A stretch of DNA of 64,000 bases, from assembly GCF_015751785.1 (NCBI RefSeq), contig NZ_JADOTY010000001.1, positions 4,898,001 through 4,962,000 of the forward strand, given 5' to 3'. Under the pieces are notes generated by a model. It was not told where the DNA came from. It saw only the letters and a program-made list of their open reading frames with translations, and searched no databases. Positions 46,769 to 55,377 of this stretch are shown here, one piece after another. The position numbers were made by a program, and so were the translations under genes. This stretch comes from Micromonospora vinacea. Lineage in GTDB: Bacteria; Actinomycetota; Actinomycetes; Mycobacteriales; Micromonosporaceae. Positions within the stretch are counted from its first letter, which is position 1. Each line of letters begins with the position of its first letter.

Positions 46769-46892
46769 GCCCGCGAGTCTGCCCTACCGCCGCGTGGAGG
46801 GCGGTCCGTGGGGATATCCATTGCGGACGCGTCGCAGCCCTCCTAGTCTCGTCGGTGCAACGTCAACCGATCGAAACCGGAGGGAGTACGCC

Positions 46893-47018
46893 ATGTCGCG
46901 ACGCGTCCGCACCGACGCCCGCGGGTGCCTGCTCCCCGCCGGCACCCCTCTGCGGACCACCGCCAAAACCCGTGCCTGCCGCCCATTGCGGCGCTACGAG
47001 CCGGGGTGGCGCGACTGA
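46893..47018 (+). CDS. Small basic ORF upstream of rtcB
   Basis: The predicted peptide is 41 residues with about a dozen Arg/Lys and two Cys (MSRRVRTDARGCLLPAG, then PLRTTAKTRACRPLRR). GGAGGGAGTACGCC gives a good ribosome site before ATG 46893. A hairpin terminator follows 22 bp after the stop, so it may have its own short transcript or act as a leader ORF for rtcB. I do not recognise it. The Cys residues are not arranged as a zinc knuckle. Confidence 0.5.
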   Translation: MSRRVRTDARGCLLPAGTPLRTTAKTRACRPLRRYEPGWRD

Positions 47019-47040
47019 CGCCGACGCTGACGCGTCCGCC

Positions 47041-47074
47041 GGCCGCCCATCCCACCGGGATCGGGCGGCCCTTT
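47041..47074 (+). terminator. Hairpin with T-run between the small ORF and rtcB
   Basis: GGCCGCCC/GGGCGGCC plus inner ATCCC/GGGAT form a 13-bp stem with one bulged C and an ACC loop, followed by CTTTCGT. It lies 70 bp before the rtcB start, so it either ends the small transcript or works as an attenuator. Confidence 0.75.
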
Positions 47075-47144
47075 CGTATCCGCGCACCGCCGCTGGCGAC
47101 CAAATCTGATCATTAACGGTCACGGCCGACTGAAGGAGTCCACC

Positions 47145-48344
47145 ATGGGATTCACCCCTCTCGCCGGTACCCGGGCACCGGTCCGGGTCTGGACCGACCC
47201 GTACGCCATCGAGCCGCAGGCCGCCAAGCAGCTGCGCAACATCGGCGCGCTGCCCTGGGTACAGGGTGTCGCCGTCATGCCCGATGTGCACTTCGGCAAG
47301 GGCGCCACGGTCGGTTCGGTGATCGCGATGCGGCAGGCCGTCTCGCCGGCAGCGGTCGGCGTCGACATCGGCTGCGGGATGTCGGCGGTCCGTACCTCGC
47401 TGACCGCCGCCGACCTGCCGGACGACCTGGCCGGTCTGCGTTCCGCGATCGAGGCCACCATTCCGGTCGGCTTCGCCCAGCGCAAGGACTCGGTCGACAC
47501 GCGTCGGATCCGGGGCCTGGAGCAGGCCGGCTGGGACGACTTCTGGGGCCGGTTCGCCGGCCTGGACCGGCGGGTGGCGCAGCTGGAGACGCGGGCGCAG
47601 CGGCAGATCGGCACCCTCGGCGGGGGCAACCACTTCATCGAGGTCTGCCTGGAGCAGGGCGGCGCCGACGAGGGGCGGGTCTGGCTGATGCTGCACTCCG
47701 GGTCCCGCAACATCGGCAAGGAACTGGCCGAGCGGCACATCGGGGTGGCCCGGGGGCTGCCGCACAACGCCGACCTTCCGGACCGGGACCTCGCCGTGTT
47801 CCTCGCCGGGACGCCGGAGATGGACGCGTACCGGCGGGATCTGTGGTGGGCGCAGGAGTACGCGCGGCGCAACCGGGCAGTCATGCTGGCCCTGCTCTGC
47901 GGCGTGGTGCGCGAGCACTTCCCGCAGGTCGGCTACGACGAGCCCATCAGCTGTCACCACAACTACGTCTCCGAGGAGAGCTACGACGGGGTGGACGTGC
48001 TGGTGACCCGCAAGGGCGCCATCCGGGCCGGTCGGGGTGACCTGGGCATCATCCCCGGGTCGATGGGCACCGGGTCGTACATCGTGCGGGGGCGGGGAAA
48101 CACTGACGCGTACTGCTCGGCGTCGCACGGGGCGGGGCGTCGGATGTCCCGGGCGCAGGCCAAGCGGACGTTCAGCACCGAGGACCTGGCGGCGCAGACC
48201 GTCGGGGTGGAGTGCCGCAAGGACGCCGGGGTGGTCGACGAGATCCCCGGCGCGTACAAGGACATCACCGAGGTGATGGCCCAGCAGGAGGACCTGGTCG
48301 AGGTGGTCGCGCACCTCAAGCAGGTGGTCTGCGTGAAGGGCTGA
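47145..48344 (+). CDS. rtcB: RtcB RNA-splicing ligase
   Basis: This 399-residue protein has the RtcB signatures: AVMPDVHFGKGATVGSV, VGVDIGCGM with the metal-binding Cys, GGGNHFIEV, LHSGSRNIG, ISCHHNYV and GSMGTGSYIV, plus the guanylylated active-site His in CSASHGAGRRMSR. RtcB joins RNA 2',3'-cyclic phosphate or 3'-phosphate ends to 5'-OH ends with GTP and Mn2+. GAAGGAGTCCACC precedes the ATG. No archease or RtcA gene is adjacent. Confidence 0.96.
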   Translation: MGFTPLAGTRAPVRVWTDPYAIEPQAAKQLRNIGALPWVQGVAVMPDVHFGKGATVGSVIAMRQAVSPAAVGVDIGCGMSAVRTSLTAADLPDDLAGLRSAIEATIPVGFAQRKDSVDTRRIRGLEQAGWDDFWGRFAGLDRRVAQLETRAQRQIGTLGGGNHFIEVCLEQGGADEGRVWLMLHSGSRNIGKELAERHIGVARGLPHNADLPDRDLAVFLAGTPEMDAYRRDLWWAQEYARRNRAVMLALLCGVVREHFPQVGYDEPISCHHNYVSEESYDGVDVLVTRKGAIRAGRGDLGIIPGSMGTGSYIVRGRGNTDAYCSASHGAGRRMSRAQAKRTFSTEDLAAQTVGVECRKDAGVVDEIPGAYKDITEVMAQQEDLVEVVAHLKQVVCVKG

Positions 48345-48347
48345 CGT

Positions 48348-48380
48348 GCCGTGCGGGCCGGGGAGACCGGCCCGCACGGC
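48348..48380. terminator. 14-bp perfect bidirectional hairpin
   Basis: GCCGTGCGGGCCGG pairs with CCGGCCCGCACGGC around a 5-nt loop, between the convergent rtcB and maleylpyruvate-isomerase-family genes. Confidence 0.8.
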
Positions 48381-48386
48381 CGCTGA

Positions 48387-49178
48387 TCAGAAGCCGACGA
48401 AGACCCGGCGCAGGTCGTCGACTGTCACCGAACCGGTCACCTGCACCCCGTCGGGGGTGTGCTGCGGGCCCAGCCGTCCGGTGGCCAGCCGCAGCCACGC
48501 CTCGGCCGGTGCCACCAGCTCCCCGTCGGGACGCTCCGGCGCGTCGACGACCTCGACCTTCTCGCCCAGCCGCAGCCCGAACGTGCGCTCCGGCGCGTGT
48601 AGCCGAACCAGCACTGTGGCCTCCCGCCCCGCCAGCTCCTGCGGTCGGCTGGTCCAGGCCAGCATGCCGCCGATCTGGTCGAGCAGCAGCGCCACCGCAC
48701 CCGGCGTCACCGCCGCGAACCTGTTGAACGCCACCTCGGCGTCCCACTGGTGCAGGGCGAACTCGCTGAGCCGGAACCGGGCCGCGGTGGCCACGTCGAC
48801 CGGCTCCGGCAGGAAGCCGAGGTCGATCCGCATCGAGGCCCGGGTGTCGGCGTCCAGCGCCTCGTACGCCTCGACCAGGCGCTCGTTGGTGGCGAGGAAC
48901 CCGGCGGCGTGCTCGGCCGGGGACATGGCGTCCCAGCGTGCCCAGACGCCACGGTTGAAGTCCCCGTCCGGGCCGGGCGCGCCGGAACGGGCGGCGTCCA
49001 GCGTCGCCAGGTTGATCTCGGCGCCGCTGCCCAGGTGGCTCAGCACCTGGGACACCTGCCACTCGCTGGCCCCCGACGGCCGGAGCAGGTCGTCCTCCTT
49101 GAGGTCCCGTACGAGCGCGGCGAGCTCCTCGTGGCCCGCGCGCAGAGCGGTGATGATCTGGTCAGCAGGGGTCGACAT
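48387..49178 (-). CDS. Maleylpyruvate isomerase-family (mycothiol-dependent type) protein
   Basis: This 263-residue protein has an N-terminal DinB-like four-helix domain (ASEWQVSQVLSHLGSGAEIN with the first His, FALHQWDAEVAFNR with further metal ligands) and a C-terminal alpha/beta domain (GREATVLVRLHAPERTFGLRL, AEAWLRLATGRL). This is the layout of the TIGR03083 maleylpyruvate isomerase family, which uses mycothiol. The actual substrate is unknown. ATG 49178. Confidence 0.88.
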   Translation of the reverse strand: MSTPADQIITALRAGHEELAALVRDLKEDDLLRPSGASEWQVSQVLSHLGSGAEINLATLDAARSGAPGPDGDFNRGVWARWDAMSPAEHAAGFLATNERLVEAYEALDADTRASMRIDLGFLPEPVDVATAARFRLSEFALHQWDAEVAFNRFAAVTPGAVALLLDQIGGMLAWTSRPQELAGREATVLVRLHAPERTFGLRLGEKVEVVDAPERPDGELVAPAEAWLRLATGRLGPQHTPDGVQVTGSVTVDDLRRVFVGF

Positions 49179-49287
49179 GGATCTCCTCAAACGGATTTTC
49201 GACGATGGTCGGGACGTTACCGGACGTGACCGCCGGCCGGCCCACCCCAGGGTCGGGGCGCTCCGGCCGGCGGCCACGTCGGTCAGC

Positions 49288-50781
49288 TCAGCCCATGTGC
49301 ACTGTGTTGCCGGTCGGGATGTCCTCCTTGCGGACCTTCACCAGGACCAGGGTCGCCAGTCCGGCGAGCACGATCAGCGCGGCGCCCCAGGCGAAGGCCA
49401 CCCGGTAGCCGTGCACCAGCGCCTCGACCTGGTTGACCGGGTTCGGCGCCCGGCCGACCAGGTAGGCGGCGACCGCGCTGGTGTAGAAGGTGTTCAGCAG
49501 CGCGGTGCCGAGCGAGCCACCGATCTGCTGGGTGGCGTTGAGCGTCGCGCTGGCCGCCCCGGCGTCGTGTTCCGGCACCCCGACCAGGGCGAGGCTGGAC
49601 AGCGGGACGAAGGTGAAGCCGAGCCCCAGGCCCAGGATGACCTGCGCGGGCAGCAGGTGGGTGAGGAACGGGGTGTCCACGTCGATCTGGGTCAGCACCA
49701 GCATGCCCAGGGCGGCGAGGGCCGAACCGGCGACCATCAGCGGCTTGGCACCCAACCGGGGCATCAGCTGGCTGGCGCCACCGGCGGCGATGAGCACACC
49801 GGCGGTGACCGGCAGGGACGCGAGACCGGCTTCGAGGGGCTTGTACTGCAACACCACCTGGAAGTAGAAGGTCAGGAAGAGGAACGCCCCGAACAGGCCG
49901 GCGCCGATCAGCGTCGAGGTGAGGAACGCCCCACCCCGGTTGCGGTCCAGCAGGATCCGCAGCGGTAGCAGCGGGTGGCTGGAGCGCAGCTCGATCACCA
50001 CGAAGGCGGCGAGCAGCACCACGCCCGCGGCGATGAAACCGAGCGTCGCGGTGGCGTCCCAGCCGTCCTCGGCGGCCTTGGTGAAGCCGTACACCAGGGA
50101 GACCAGGCCGGCGGTCACCACGATCGCACCGGGTACGTCGTAGCGGGTGTTGCCGTGGGCCCGGCTCTCCGGCACCAGCGGAAGCGCGAAGGCGATGGCG
50201 ATGGCAGCGACCGGGATGTTGACCAGCAGGCACCAGCGCCAGTCGGCGTACTCGGTAAGCACCCCGCCGAGCAGCAGGCCGACCGCCGATCCACCGCCGG
50301 CGATCGCGCCGTACACGGCGAAGGCCTTGGCCCGCTCGGTGGCCTCGGTGAACAGGACGGTGAGCAGCGCCAGCGCGGCCGGGGCGAGCAGCGCGCCGAA
50401 GGCACCCTGCAACGCGCGGGCGGCGAAGAGCATCTCACCGGTGGTGGCCAGACCGCCCAGGGCGGAGGCGAGCGCGAAACCGGTCATGCCGACCAGGAAG
50501 GTGCGCTTGCGCCCCCAGTAGTCGGCGATGCGACCGCCGAGCAGCAGCAGACCACCGAAGGCCAGCGTGTACGCGGTGATCACCCACTGCCGGTTCGCGT
50601 CGGTGATTCCCAGGTCGGCCTGGGCCTGCGGCAGCGCGATGTTCACGATGGTGGCGTCCAGGACGACCATCAGCTGTGAGACCGCGATGACCGCAAGCGC
50701 GATCCAGCGCCGCGGGTGCGGTGCGCCTGTCGACGTCCCGGCGTTGGGCGCGCCGGGCGCGGTCGAGGTGGTTCCGGGCAT
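49288..50781 (-). CDS. MFS drug transporter, DHA2 (14-TMS) type
   Basis: This 497-residue protein has about 14 hydrophobic helices. Motifs of the DHA2 family are visible: MVVLDATIVNIALP in helix 1, WVITAYTLAFGGLLLLGGRIADYWGRKR (motif A) and the antiporter motif region with GGGSAVGLLLGGVL. Likely exports hydrophobic toxic compounds in exchange for protons. A TetR-family gene lies upstream on the same strand (34-bp gap), so it is probably repressed by that protein. Confidence 0.95.
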   Translation of the reverse strand: MPGTTSTAPGAPNAGTSTGAPHPRRWIALAVIAVSQLMVVLDATIVNIALPQAQADLGITDANRQWVITAYTLAFGGLLLLGGRIADYWGRKRTFLVGMTGFALASALGGLATTGEMLFAARALQGAFGALLAPAALALLTVLFTEATERAKAFAVYGAIAGGGSAVGLLLGGVLTEYADWRWCLLVNIPVAAIAIAFALPLVPESRAHGNTRYDVPGAIVVTAGLVSLVYGFTKAAEDGWDATATLGFIAAGVVLLAAFVVIELRSSHPLLPLRILLDRNRGGAFLTSTLIGAGLFGAFLFLTFYFQVVLQYKPLEAGLASLPVTAGVLIAAGGASQLMPRLGAKPLMVAGSALAALGMLVLTQIDVDTPFLTHLLPAQVILGLGLGFTFVPLSSLALVGVPEHDAGAASATLNATQQIGGSLGTALLNTFYTSAVAAYLVGRAPNPVNQVEALVHGYRVAFAWGAALIVLAGLATLVLVKVRKEDIPTGNTVHMG

Positions 50782-50814
50782 GGTGAAGCCTTCCGTGTTG
50801 CGAATATCGGTGAA

Positions 50815-51444
50815 TCAGGCCGGAGACGGACGGTCGTGCTGATAGCGGAGGACCGGGATCAGCACCTGGTCGACGACCTGGGTGAGGAACGCGTCATCGG
50901 CGGGTAGGCCGTGCGCGACGATGCGGGACATGGTGAGCGCGGGGGCCAGATCGTGGAACAACTCCCGCTCGCCGGCCTCCGGCGGGATCTCCCCGCGGGC
51001 GGCGGCCCGGACCAGGATGGCGGTGCTGGCCACCCGCCCGGCCGGCAGCACCTGGTGACGCACCAGGCGTTCCAGCTCGGGGTTGGTCCGCATGGCGAAG
51101 GTCAACGCCTGCATCAGGTCGCAGTCGGCCGTGCAGATCGCGGCCGTGGCCCGCAGCAACTCGATCAGATCCCCGCGCAGGGAGCCGGTGTCGGGCGGGT
51201 TGTGCACACCGACGTGCCGGTCACGCAGGGCGGCGACGACCAGCTCCGCCTTGCCGTCCCAGCGTCGGTAGATGGTGGCCTTGCTGACGTGGGCGCGGGC
51301 GGCGACGGCGTCGATGGTCATCCGGTCGAAGCCGACCTCGCGCAGGGTGTCGATGACGACCGTGAACAGGGCGCTGTCGGTGCAGCGCGGACCCCGGGCT
51401 GCCGGCACCCCGGCACCCGCGCCCACCTGCTGACCACCCAGCAT
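50815..51444 (-). CDS. TetR-family transcriptional regulator
   Basis: This 209-residue protein has the TetR N-terminal HTH (FDRMTIDAVAARAHVSKATIYRRWDGKAELV) and a helical C-terminal ligand domain (LLRATAAICTADCDLMQAL, RHQVLPAGRVA). Encoded directly before the DHA2 transporter, it is most likely the local repressor of an operon containing both. A GAAACG-ATTG-CGTTTC palindrome lies 92 bp upstream. The first ~20 residues are weakly conserved, so the true start may be internal. Confidence 0.93.
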   Translation of the reverse strand: MLGGQQVGAGAGVPAARGPRCTDSALFTVVIDTLREVGFDRMTIDAVAARAHVSKATIYRRWDGKAELVVAALRDRHVGVHNPPDTGSLRGDLIELLRATAAICTADCDLMQALTFAMRTNPELERLVRHQVLPAGRVASTAILVRAAARGEIPPEAGERELFHDLAPALTMSRIVAHGLPADDAFLTQVVDQVLIPVLRYQHDRPSPA

Positions 51445-51535
51445 CCCGACCCCCCGCGAAACGATGTCGTACTGACCCTAGTTCGCGATTGGCTGATCGT
51501 GCAGGCTTTCGTGAGTTGCCTCGCACTCGGTCGAC

Positions 51536-51551
51536 GAAACGATTGCGTTTC
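51536..51551. promoter_or_regulatory. GAAACG-ATTG-CGTTTC palindrome, candidate TetR operator
   Basis: A perfect 6-bp inverted repeat with a 4-bp spacer. A CGAAACGAT half-site also occurs near 51458-51466, just before the TetR start. The position suits autoregulation of the tetR-transporter operon, but this is not proven. Confidence 0.4.
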
Positions 51552-51581
51552 TAGCGGGGGTCCGGCGGGTGAACGGGGTGG

Positions 51582-52478
51582 TCAGCCGCCCGGGGCGAGG
51601 ACCACCGGCACCGCCATCGTGTTGATCCGCGCGCCGTTCTCGGCGGACACCTCGTACACCTCGACAGTGCCCTTCTGTTCCCGGACCGTGCGCCAGCCGA
51701 CCACCACCCGGTAGCCACCCCGGCAGCCGCTGCCGCAACTGGCGGTGCCGAAACCGGTGGCCACCTCCCGGCCGGCGGCGTCCAGCACCCGGACACTCAC
51801 AGTGGCCTCGAACACGGTGGCGGTGCCGGTGACGACGAGCGGGGCCGCGACGCGTTCGCCGGGGATCGGGCCGGTGACCACGATCGGTGGCAGCAGGTCC
51901 GTGTAGTCCGCCCGATCGACAGGGGCCGCGCCGTCGAAGCGGACCTGACGCACCGTGGGGAACTGGGTGAGCGTCCACACCACCTGCGCCTCGCACAGCC
52001 GCCGGGTGGCCGGGTCGCCGGTTGACGGCACCCGCAGCGTCGCCACGCCGTCGGCGATGCGGGTGACCTCGACGTCGTCCGACAGCACCGTGGTCATCCC
52101 GGTGGCGGCCTCGGCCGGGCTCGGCCCGGCGGCCAGTTCGGTCAGCGCCAGCCGGGACGTCGCGACAGTGGCCGGCCGGGTGCGCCGGGTCGGCACGAGC
52201 TGCCCGGCGCGGACGTACCACAGCTCGATGCTCACCGGGTCCGGCCGACGCGTGCCCGTGGACGCCGCCGCCGACGGACCCGGCGGCCGGTTCGTGGGCG
52301 ATGGCGTCAGCTCCGCGGTCCGGCTCGGGGTGGGTACCGGACGGTCGGTGGTGGGTGCGCCGCTCGGCGGCGGCGCTGTGGGCGCCGGGCCCAGGTCACC
52401 GGAGCGGGGAGTGCCGCAGCCGCCGAGCAGGAGCGCCGCGACCAGCACCGGTACGACCGGCCCGACCCGGCGGCTCAT
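51582..52478 (-). CDS. GerMN/Gmad2-domain lipoprotein
   Basis: This 298-residue protein has a lipobox LLGGC near residue 21, a long Pro/Thr/Ser linker, a GerMN-type sporulation/germination domain (WYVRAGQLVPTRR to WTLTQFPTVRQVRFDG) and a C-terminal Ig-like Gmad2 domain (PGERVAAPLVVTGTATVFEATVSVRVLDAAG). It overlaps the end of the histidine kinase gene by 4 bp and is the third gene of a response regulator / kinase / lipoprotein operon. Such lipoproteins may modulate the partner kinase at the membrane. Confidence 0.9.
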   Translation of the reverse strand: MSRRVGPVVPVLVAALLLGGCGTPRSGDLGPAPTAPPPSGAPTTDRPVPTPSRTAELTPSPTNRPPGPSAAASTGTRRPDPVSIELWYVRAGQLVPTRRTRPATVATSRLALTELAAGPSPAEAATGMTTVLSDDVEVTRIADGVATLRVPSTGDPATRRLCEAQVVWTLTQFPTVRQVRFDGAAPVDRADYTDLLPPIVVTGPIPGERVAAPLVVTGTATVFEATVSVRVLDAAGREVATGFGTASCGSGCRGGYRVVVGWRTVREQKGTVEVYEVSAENGARINTMAVPVVLAPGG

Positions 52479-53944
52479 CCCACACCGCCCGGCGGGCCAG
52501 CGGCAGGCCCAACCCGTCCCGGGTCGGCGCGGTCGTCCGGGCGCGGCACGTCACAGTGCGGACCGGCGGGGCCGTCAGCGGGCAGCTCCAGCCGGAACCG
52601 GGTGCCCTCGCCCGGATCGCTACGCACGCCCAGCGCGCCGCCGAGCAGCTCGGCGTGCTCCCGCGCGATGGCCAGCCCGAGCCCACTGCCCGGAGTGGAT
52701 CGGGACCTGTCGACCTGGTGGAACCTGTCGAACACGCGGGACAGGTGCTCGGCCGGGATGCCGGGCCCCTGGTCGGTGACCTCGAAGACCACAAGCCGGC
52801 CCGCGCCCGCGACGCTGGCCGTGATCTCTCCACCGCCGTGCTCGACCGCGTTGGCGACCAGATTGGCCAGCACGCGCTCCAGCCGACGCCGATCGGTGCG
52901 CACCGTGACCGGATCACCGGTGACCCGCACCCGCGGCGACCAGCCGCGCGCAGCGACGACACCGTGCAGCAGCGCCAACGCGTCGACCGGCCCGACGGCC
53001 ACCTGCTCCCGCCCGGCGTCCAGCCGGGAGATCTCCATCAGGTCCTCGACCAGCCGTCGCAGCCGGACCACGTCGCCGACCAGCAACCGGGCCGCCGGCC
53101 GGGCGTCGTCGGGCAACTCGTCGAGGTGCTCGCGCAGCAGCGACGCCGCGGCCACCAACGCGGTCACCGGGGTACGCAGCTCGTGCGCGACGTCGGCGGT
53201 GAACCGCCGCTCGCGGGCCTGCGCGGCCGACAGCGCCGCGATCTTCGACTCCAGTGCCTCGGCCATCTCGTTGAACGTCGTCGCCCAGACGCTGAACTCG
53301 TCGCGCCCGCGTACCGGCAGACGGGTGGCGAGCAGGCCCTCGGTGAGCGCTCGGGCGGCCCGGCTGGCCCGGCCCACCGGCTCCAACGTGCGGCGGGCCA
53401 ACGCGTGACCCACAGCGGCGGCGAGCAACACCACGAACACCCAGCCGGCCACCAGCGCGGTGCGCAGCTGACCCAGGTCGGTGGCGACGTCGTCCTCCAC
53501 GGTCAGGACGTACAGCTCGGCCGTCGAGCCGGGGATGCGCCCGCCGATCACCAGCAGCCGAGGCCGCTCCGTCGGCGCGGAGCGCTGGTAGCCGAGCCGC
53601 CCGTCCGCGACGACGGCCCGCAGCCGGGTGCCCAGCACCGGGGCGTACGCGGGGTGTGAGGCGCGGGCCGGACCGTCGACGAGCAGCACGTGCCGACCGC
53701 TGGCCTCGAAGCTGGTGAGCAGTTCGGTGCTGCGCTGCTCGGTCAGCGGCAGGAACTGCCCAGCGAGCACGAGTTGGTAGCGGGCGTCGGCGGCCGCCTC
53801 GCGCAGCGACGCGTCCAGCCAGGACTGTCGCAGCAGCAGCCCGGTCCCGCCGGCGAGCAGACCGGCCGAGACGCCGGCGACCAGGACGAACGCGATCGTC
53901 AGCCGGCGCCGCAGGCGGCCCGGAAGCACCGCGCGTCCGGCCAT
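52475..53944 (-). CDS. HAMP-type sensor histidine kinase
   Basis: This 489-residue protein has an N-terminal transmembrane helix (FVLVAGVSAGLLAGGTGLLL), an extracytoplasmic domain of about 130 residues, a second helix (LVAGWVFVVLLAAAVGHAL) and a HAMP region. A HisKA follows with phospho-His254 in DVAHELRTPVTAL, then an HATPase (NLVANAVEHGG, DQGPGI, GSGLGLAIAREHAEL). Encoded 13 bp after its response regulator and overlapping the lipoprotein gene. The layout resembles the AfsQ and Cse envelope-stress systems of Streptomyces; signal unknown. Confidence 0.94.
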   Translation of the reverse strand: MAGRAVLPGRLRRRLTIAFVLVAGVSAGLLAGGTGLLLRQSWLDASLREAAADARYQLVLAGQFLPLTEQRSTELLTSFEASGRHVLLVDGPARASHPAYAPVLGTRLRAVVADGRLGYQRSAPTERPRLLVIGGRIPGSTAELYVLTVEDDVATDLGQLRTALVAGWVFVVLLAAAVGHALARRTLEPVGRASRAARALTEGLLATRLPVRGRDEFSVWATTFNEMAEALESKIAALSAAQARERRFTADVAHELRTPVTALVAAASLLREHLDELPDDARPAARLLVGDVVRLRRLVEDLMEISRLDAGREQVAVGPVDALALLHGVVAARGWSPRVRVTGDPVTVRTDRRRLERVLANLVANAVEHGGGEITASVAGAGRLVVFEVTDQGPGIPAEHLSRVFDRFHQVDRSRSTPGSGLGLAIAREHAELLGGALGVRSDPGEGTRFRLELPADGPAGPHCDVPRPDDRADPGRVGPAAGPPGGVG

Positions 53945-53957
53945 CGCCGACCCCCCG

Positions 53958-54638
53958 TCAGCCCGTCGACAACTTGTAGCCGGCGCCGCGCACGGTCCGG
54001 ATCAGCCGAGGCTGCGCCGGGTCGTCCTCGATCTTGGCGCGTAGCCGCTGCACCGCCACGTCGACCAGGCGGGAGTCGCCGAGGAAGTCGTGGTTCCAGA
54101 CCAGGTCCAGCAGCAGCTCCCGGGTGAAGACCTGACCGGGTCGACGGGCCAGCTCCAGTAGCAGGCGGAACTCGGTGGCGGTGAGCGTCACCTCCCGGCC
54201 GTGCCGGCGGACCACGAAGGCACCCGGGTCGATCTCCAGGCCGTCGACCTCGAGAACTGTCGACGGGGCCGGCACGCTCACCCGGCGCAGCACCGAGCGG
54301 ACCCGGGCCACCAGCTCCGGCAGGTCGAAGGGTTTACGCAGGTAGTCGTCCGCACCGCACTCCAGCCCCACCACCACGTCGATGGTGTCGGTGCGCGCGG
54401 TCAGCATCAGGATCGGCACCTGACTGGTTCGCCGGATCTCCCGGCAGACCTCCAGACCGTCCAGGCCAGGCAGCATGATGTCGAGCACGATGAGGTCGAC
54501 CGGGTGAGCGCGGAACGCGGCCAGGGCCTGCCGCCCGTCCACGGCGGTGTCGACCCGGAAGCCGGCGCGGCGCAGACCGAGGGCGGTGACCTCCCGGATC
54601 GAGAAGTCGTCCTCGACCACCAGCACACGGCCGTCCAT
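53958..54638 (-). CDS. OmpR-family response regulator (AfsQ1/CseB-like)
   Basis: This 226-residue protein has a receiver domain with VVEDD, phospho-Asp53 in LIVLDIMLPGLDG and the Lys in YLRKPFD, then a winged-helix DNA-binding domain (LTATEFRLLLELARRPGQVFTR, VWNHDFLGDSRLVDVAVQRLRAKI, IRTVRGAGYKL). The DNA-binding part is close to AfsQ1-type regulators as I recall them. ATG 54638. First gene of the operon with a kinase and a lipoprotein. Confidence 0.94.
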   Translation of the reverse strand: MDGRVLVVEDDFSIREVTALGLRRAGFRVDTAVDGRQALAAFRAHPVDLIVLDIMLPGLDGLEVCREIRRTSQVPILMLTARTDTIDVVVGLECGADDYLRKPFDLPELVARVRSVLRRVSVPAPSTVLEVDGLEIDPGAFVVRRHGREVTLTATEFRLLLELARRPGQVFTRELLLDLVWNHDFLGDSRLVDVAVQRLRAKIEDDPAQPRLIRTVRGAGYKLSTG

Positions 54639-54785
54639 CACCCGAGGGTAGACCCGGCGCCACAGTGCGTAGTCCTGGCAGAACGGTCGACATCGGCGGC
54701 CGGCTGGCCCCCTGAGGGCACCGTCCAACCGCTACGGTCAGTGCCTTCGGCACCCCTGAAACCAGTTCATACGAAAGGGCACGAC

Positions 54786-55118
54786 GTGCAACGTCATGGC
54801 TGCGTGATCCGACTCCGCCCCGAGCAGCGAGAGACCTACCTGCGGTTGCACGCCGCGGTCTGGCCGAGCGTCGAGAAGACGCTGCGCGAGGCGAACTTCA
54901 GTAACTACACGATCTTTCTCCACGACGACCTGCTCTTCGGCTACTACGAGTACGTCGGCGACGACTACGAGGCCGACCTGCGGCTGATCGCCGCGGACCC
55001 GCAGACGCAGGAGTGGTGGAAGCTGACCGATCCGTGTCAGGAGTCGATCGCCGAGCCCGGCTCGGGGGACTGGTGGGCCCCGATGCGCGAGGTCTGGCAC
55101 CTGCCCGACGAGGCCTAG
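54786..55118 (+). CDS. L-rhamnose mutarotase-family protein
   Basis: This 110-residue protein matches the RhaM/YiiL ferredoxin-like fold: MQRHGCVIRLRPEQRETYLRLHAAVWPSV, NYTIFLHDDLLFGYYEYVGDD and the late DWWAPMREVWHL. RhaM interconverts alpha and beta rhamnose (in related enzymes, other sugars) using a His/Tyr pair, both visible here. Start GTG 54786. No rhamnose catabolic genes are adjacent, so the sugar is uncertain. Confidence 0.88.
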   Translation: MQRHGCVIRLRPEQRETYLRLHAAVWPSVEKTLREANFSNYTIFLHDDLLFGYYEYVGDDYEADLRLIAADPQTQEWWKLTDPCQESIAEPGSGDWWAPMREVWHLPDEA

Positions 55119-55265
55119 GTCGACGAGGCCCAGATCGACGAGAGGGGGAGGGTGCGAGGTGGGGAGGGTTTGACGGCTCGTTTCAGCGCGCGGGTTGGGC
55201 GAGCTGCGAGAATCGGTGGTCCGGCTCGCCCGCTATGTCCCGAAACTGTCTCGCCTTCCGTCGGA

Positions 55266-55281
55266 GTCGAAATTCTTCGAC
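55266..55281. promoter_or_regulatory. GTCGAA-ATTC-TTCGAC palindrome upstream of the ECF operon
   Basis: A perfect 6-bp inverted repeat with ATTC spacer in an unusually AT-rich pocket, about 97 bp before the first gene of the four-gene operon. The rest of the 55119-55377 gap shows nothing else supportable. Confidence 0.4.
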
Positions 55282-55377
55282 AAAATTCCGGGCGTGCTGT
55301 CGATTGGGATCGGTTCCGTTCGTAGCCCTGGTGAGAGCCCGGCATCGCAACGGGCCGCACACCCACTGGAGGGCACG

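Noticed and set aside
47019..47140. Y-RNA or tRNA-like RNA upstream of rtcB
   Set aside because: No TpsiC-like GGTTCGA arm or cloverleaf could be drawn; only a terminator-type hairpin is present.
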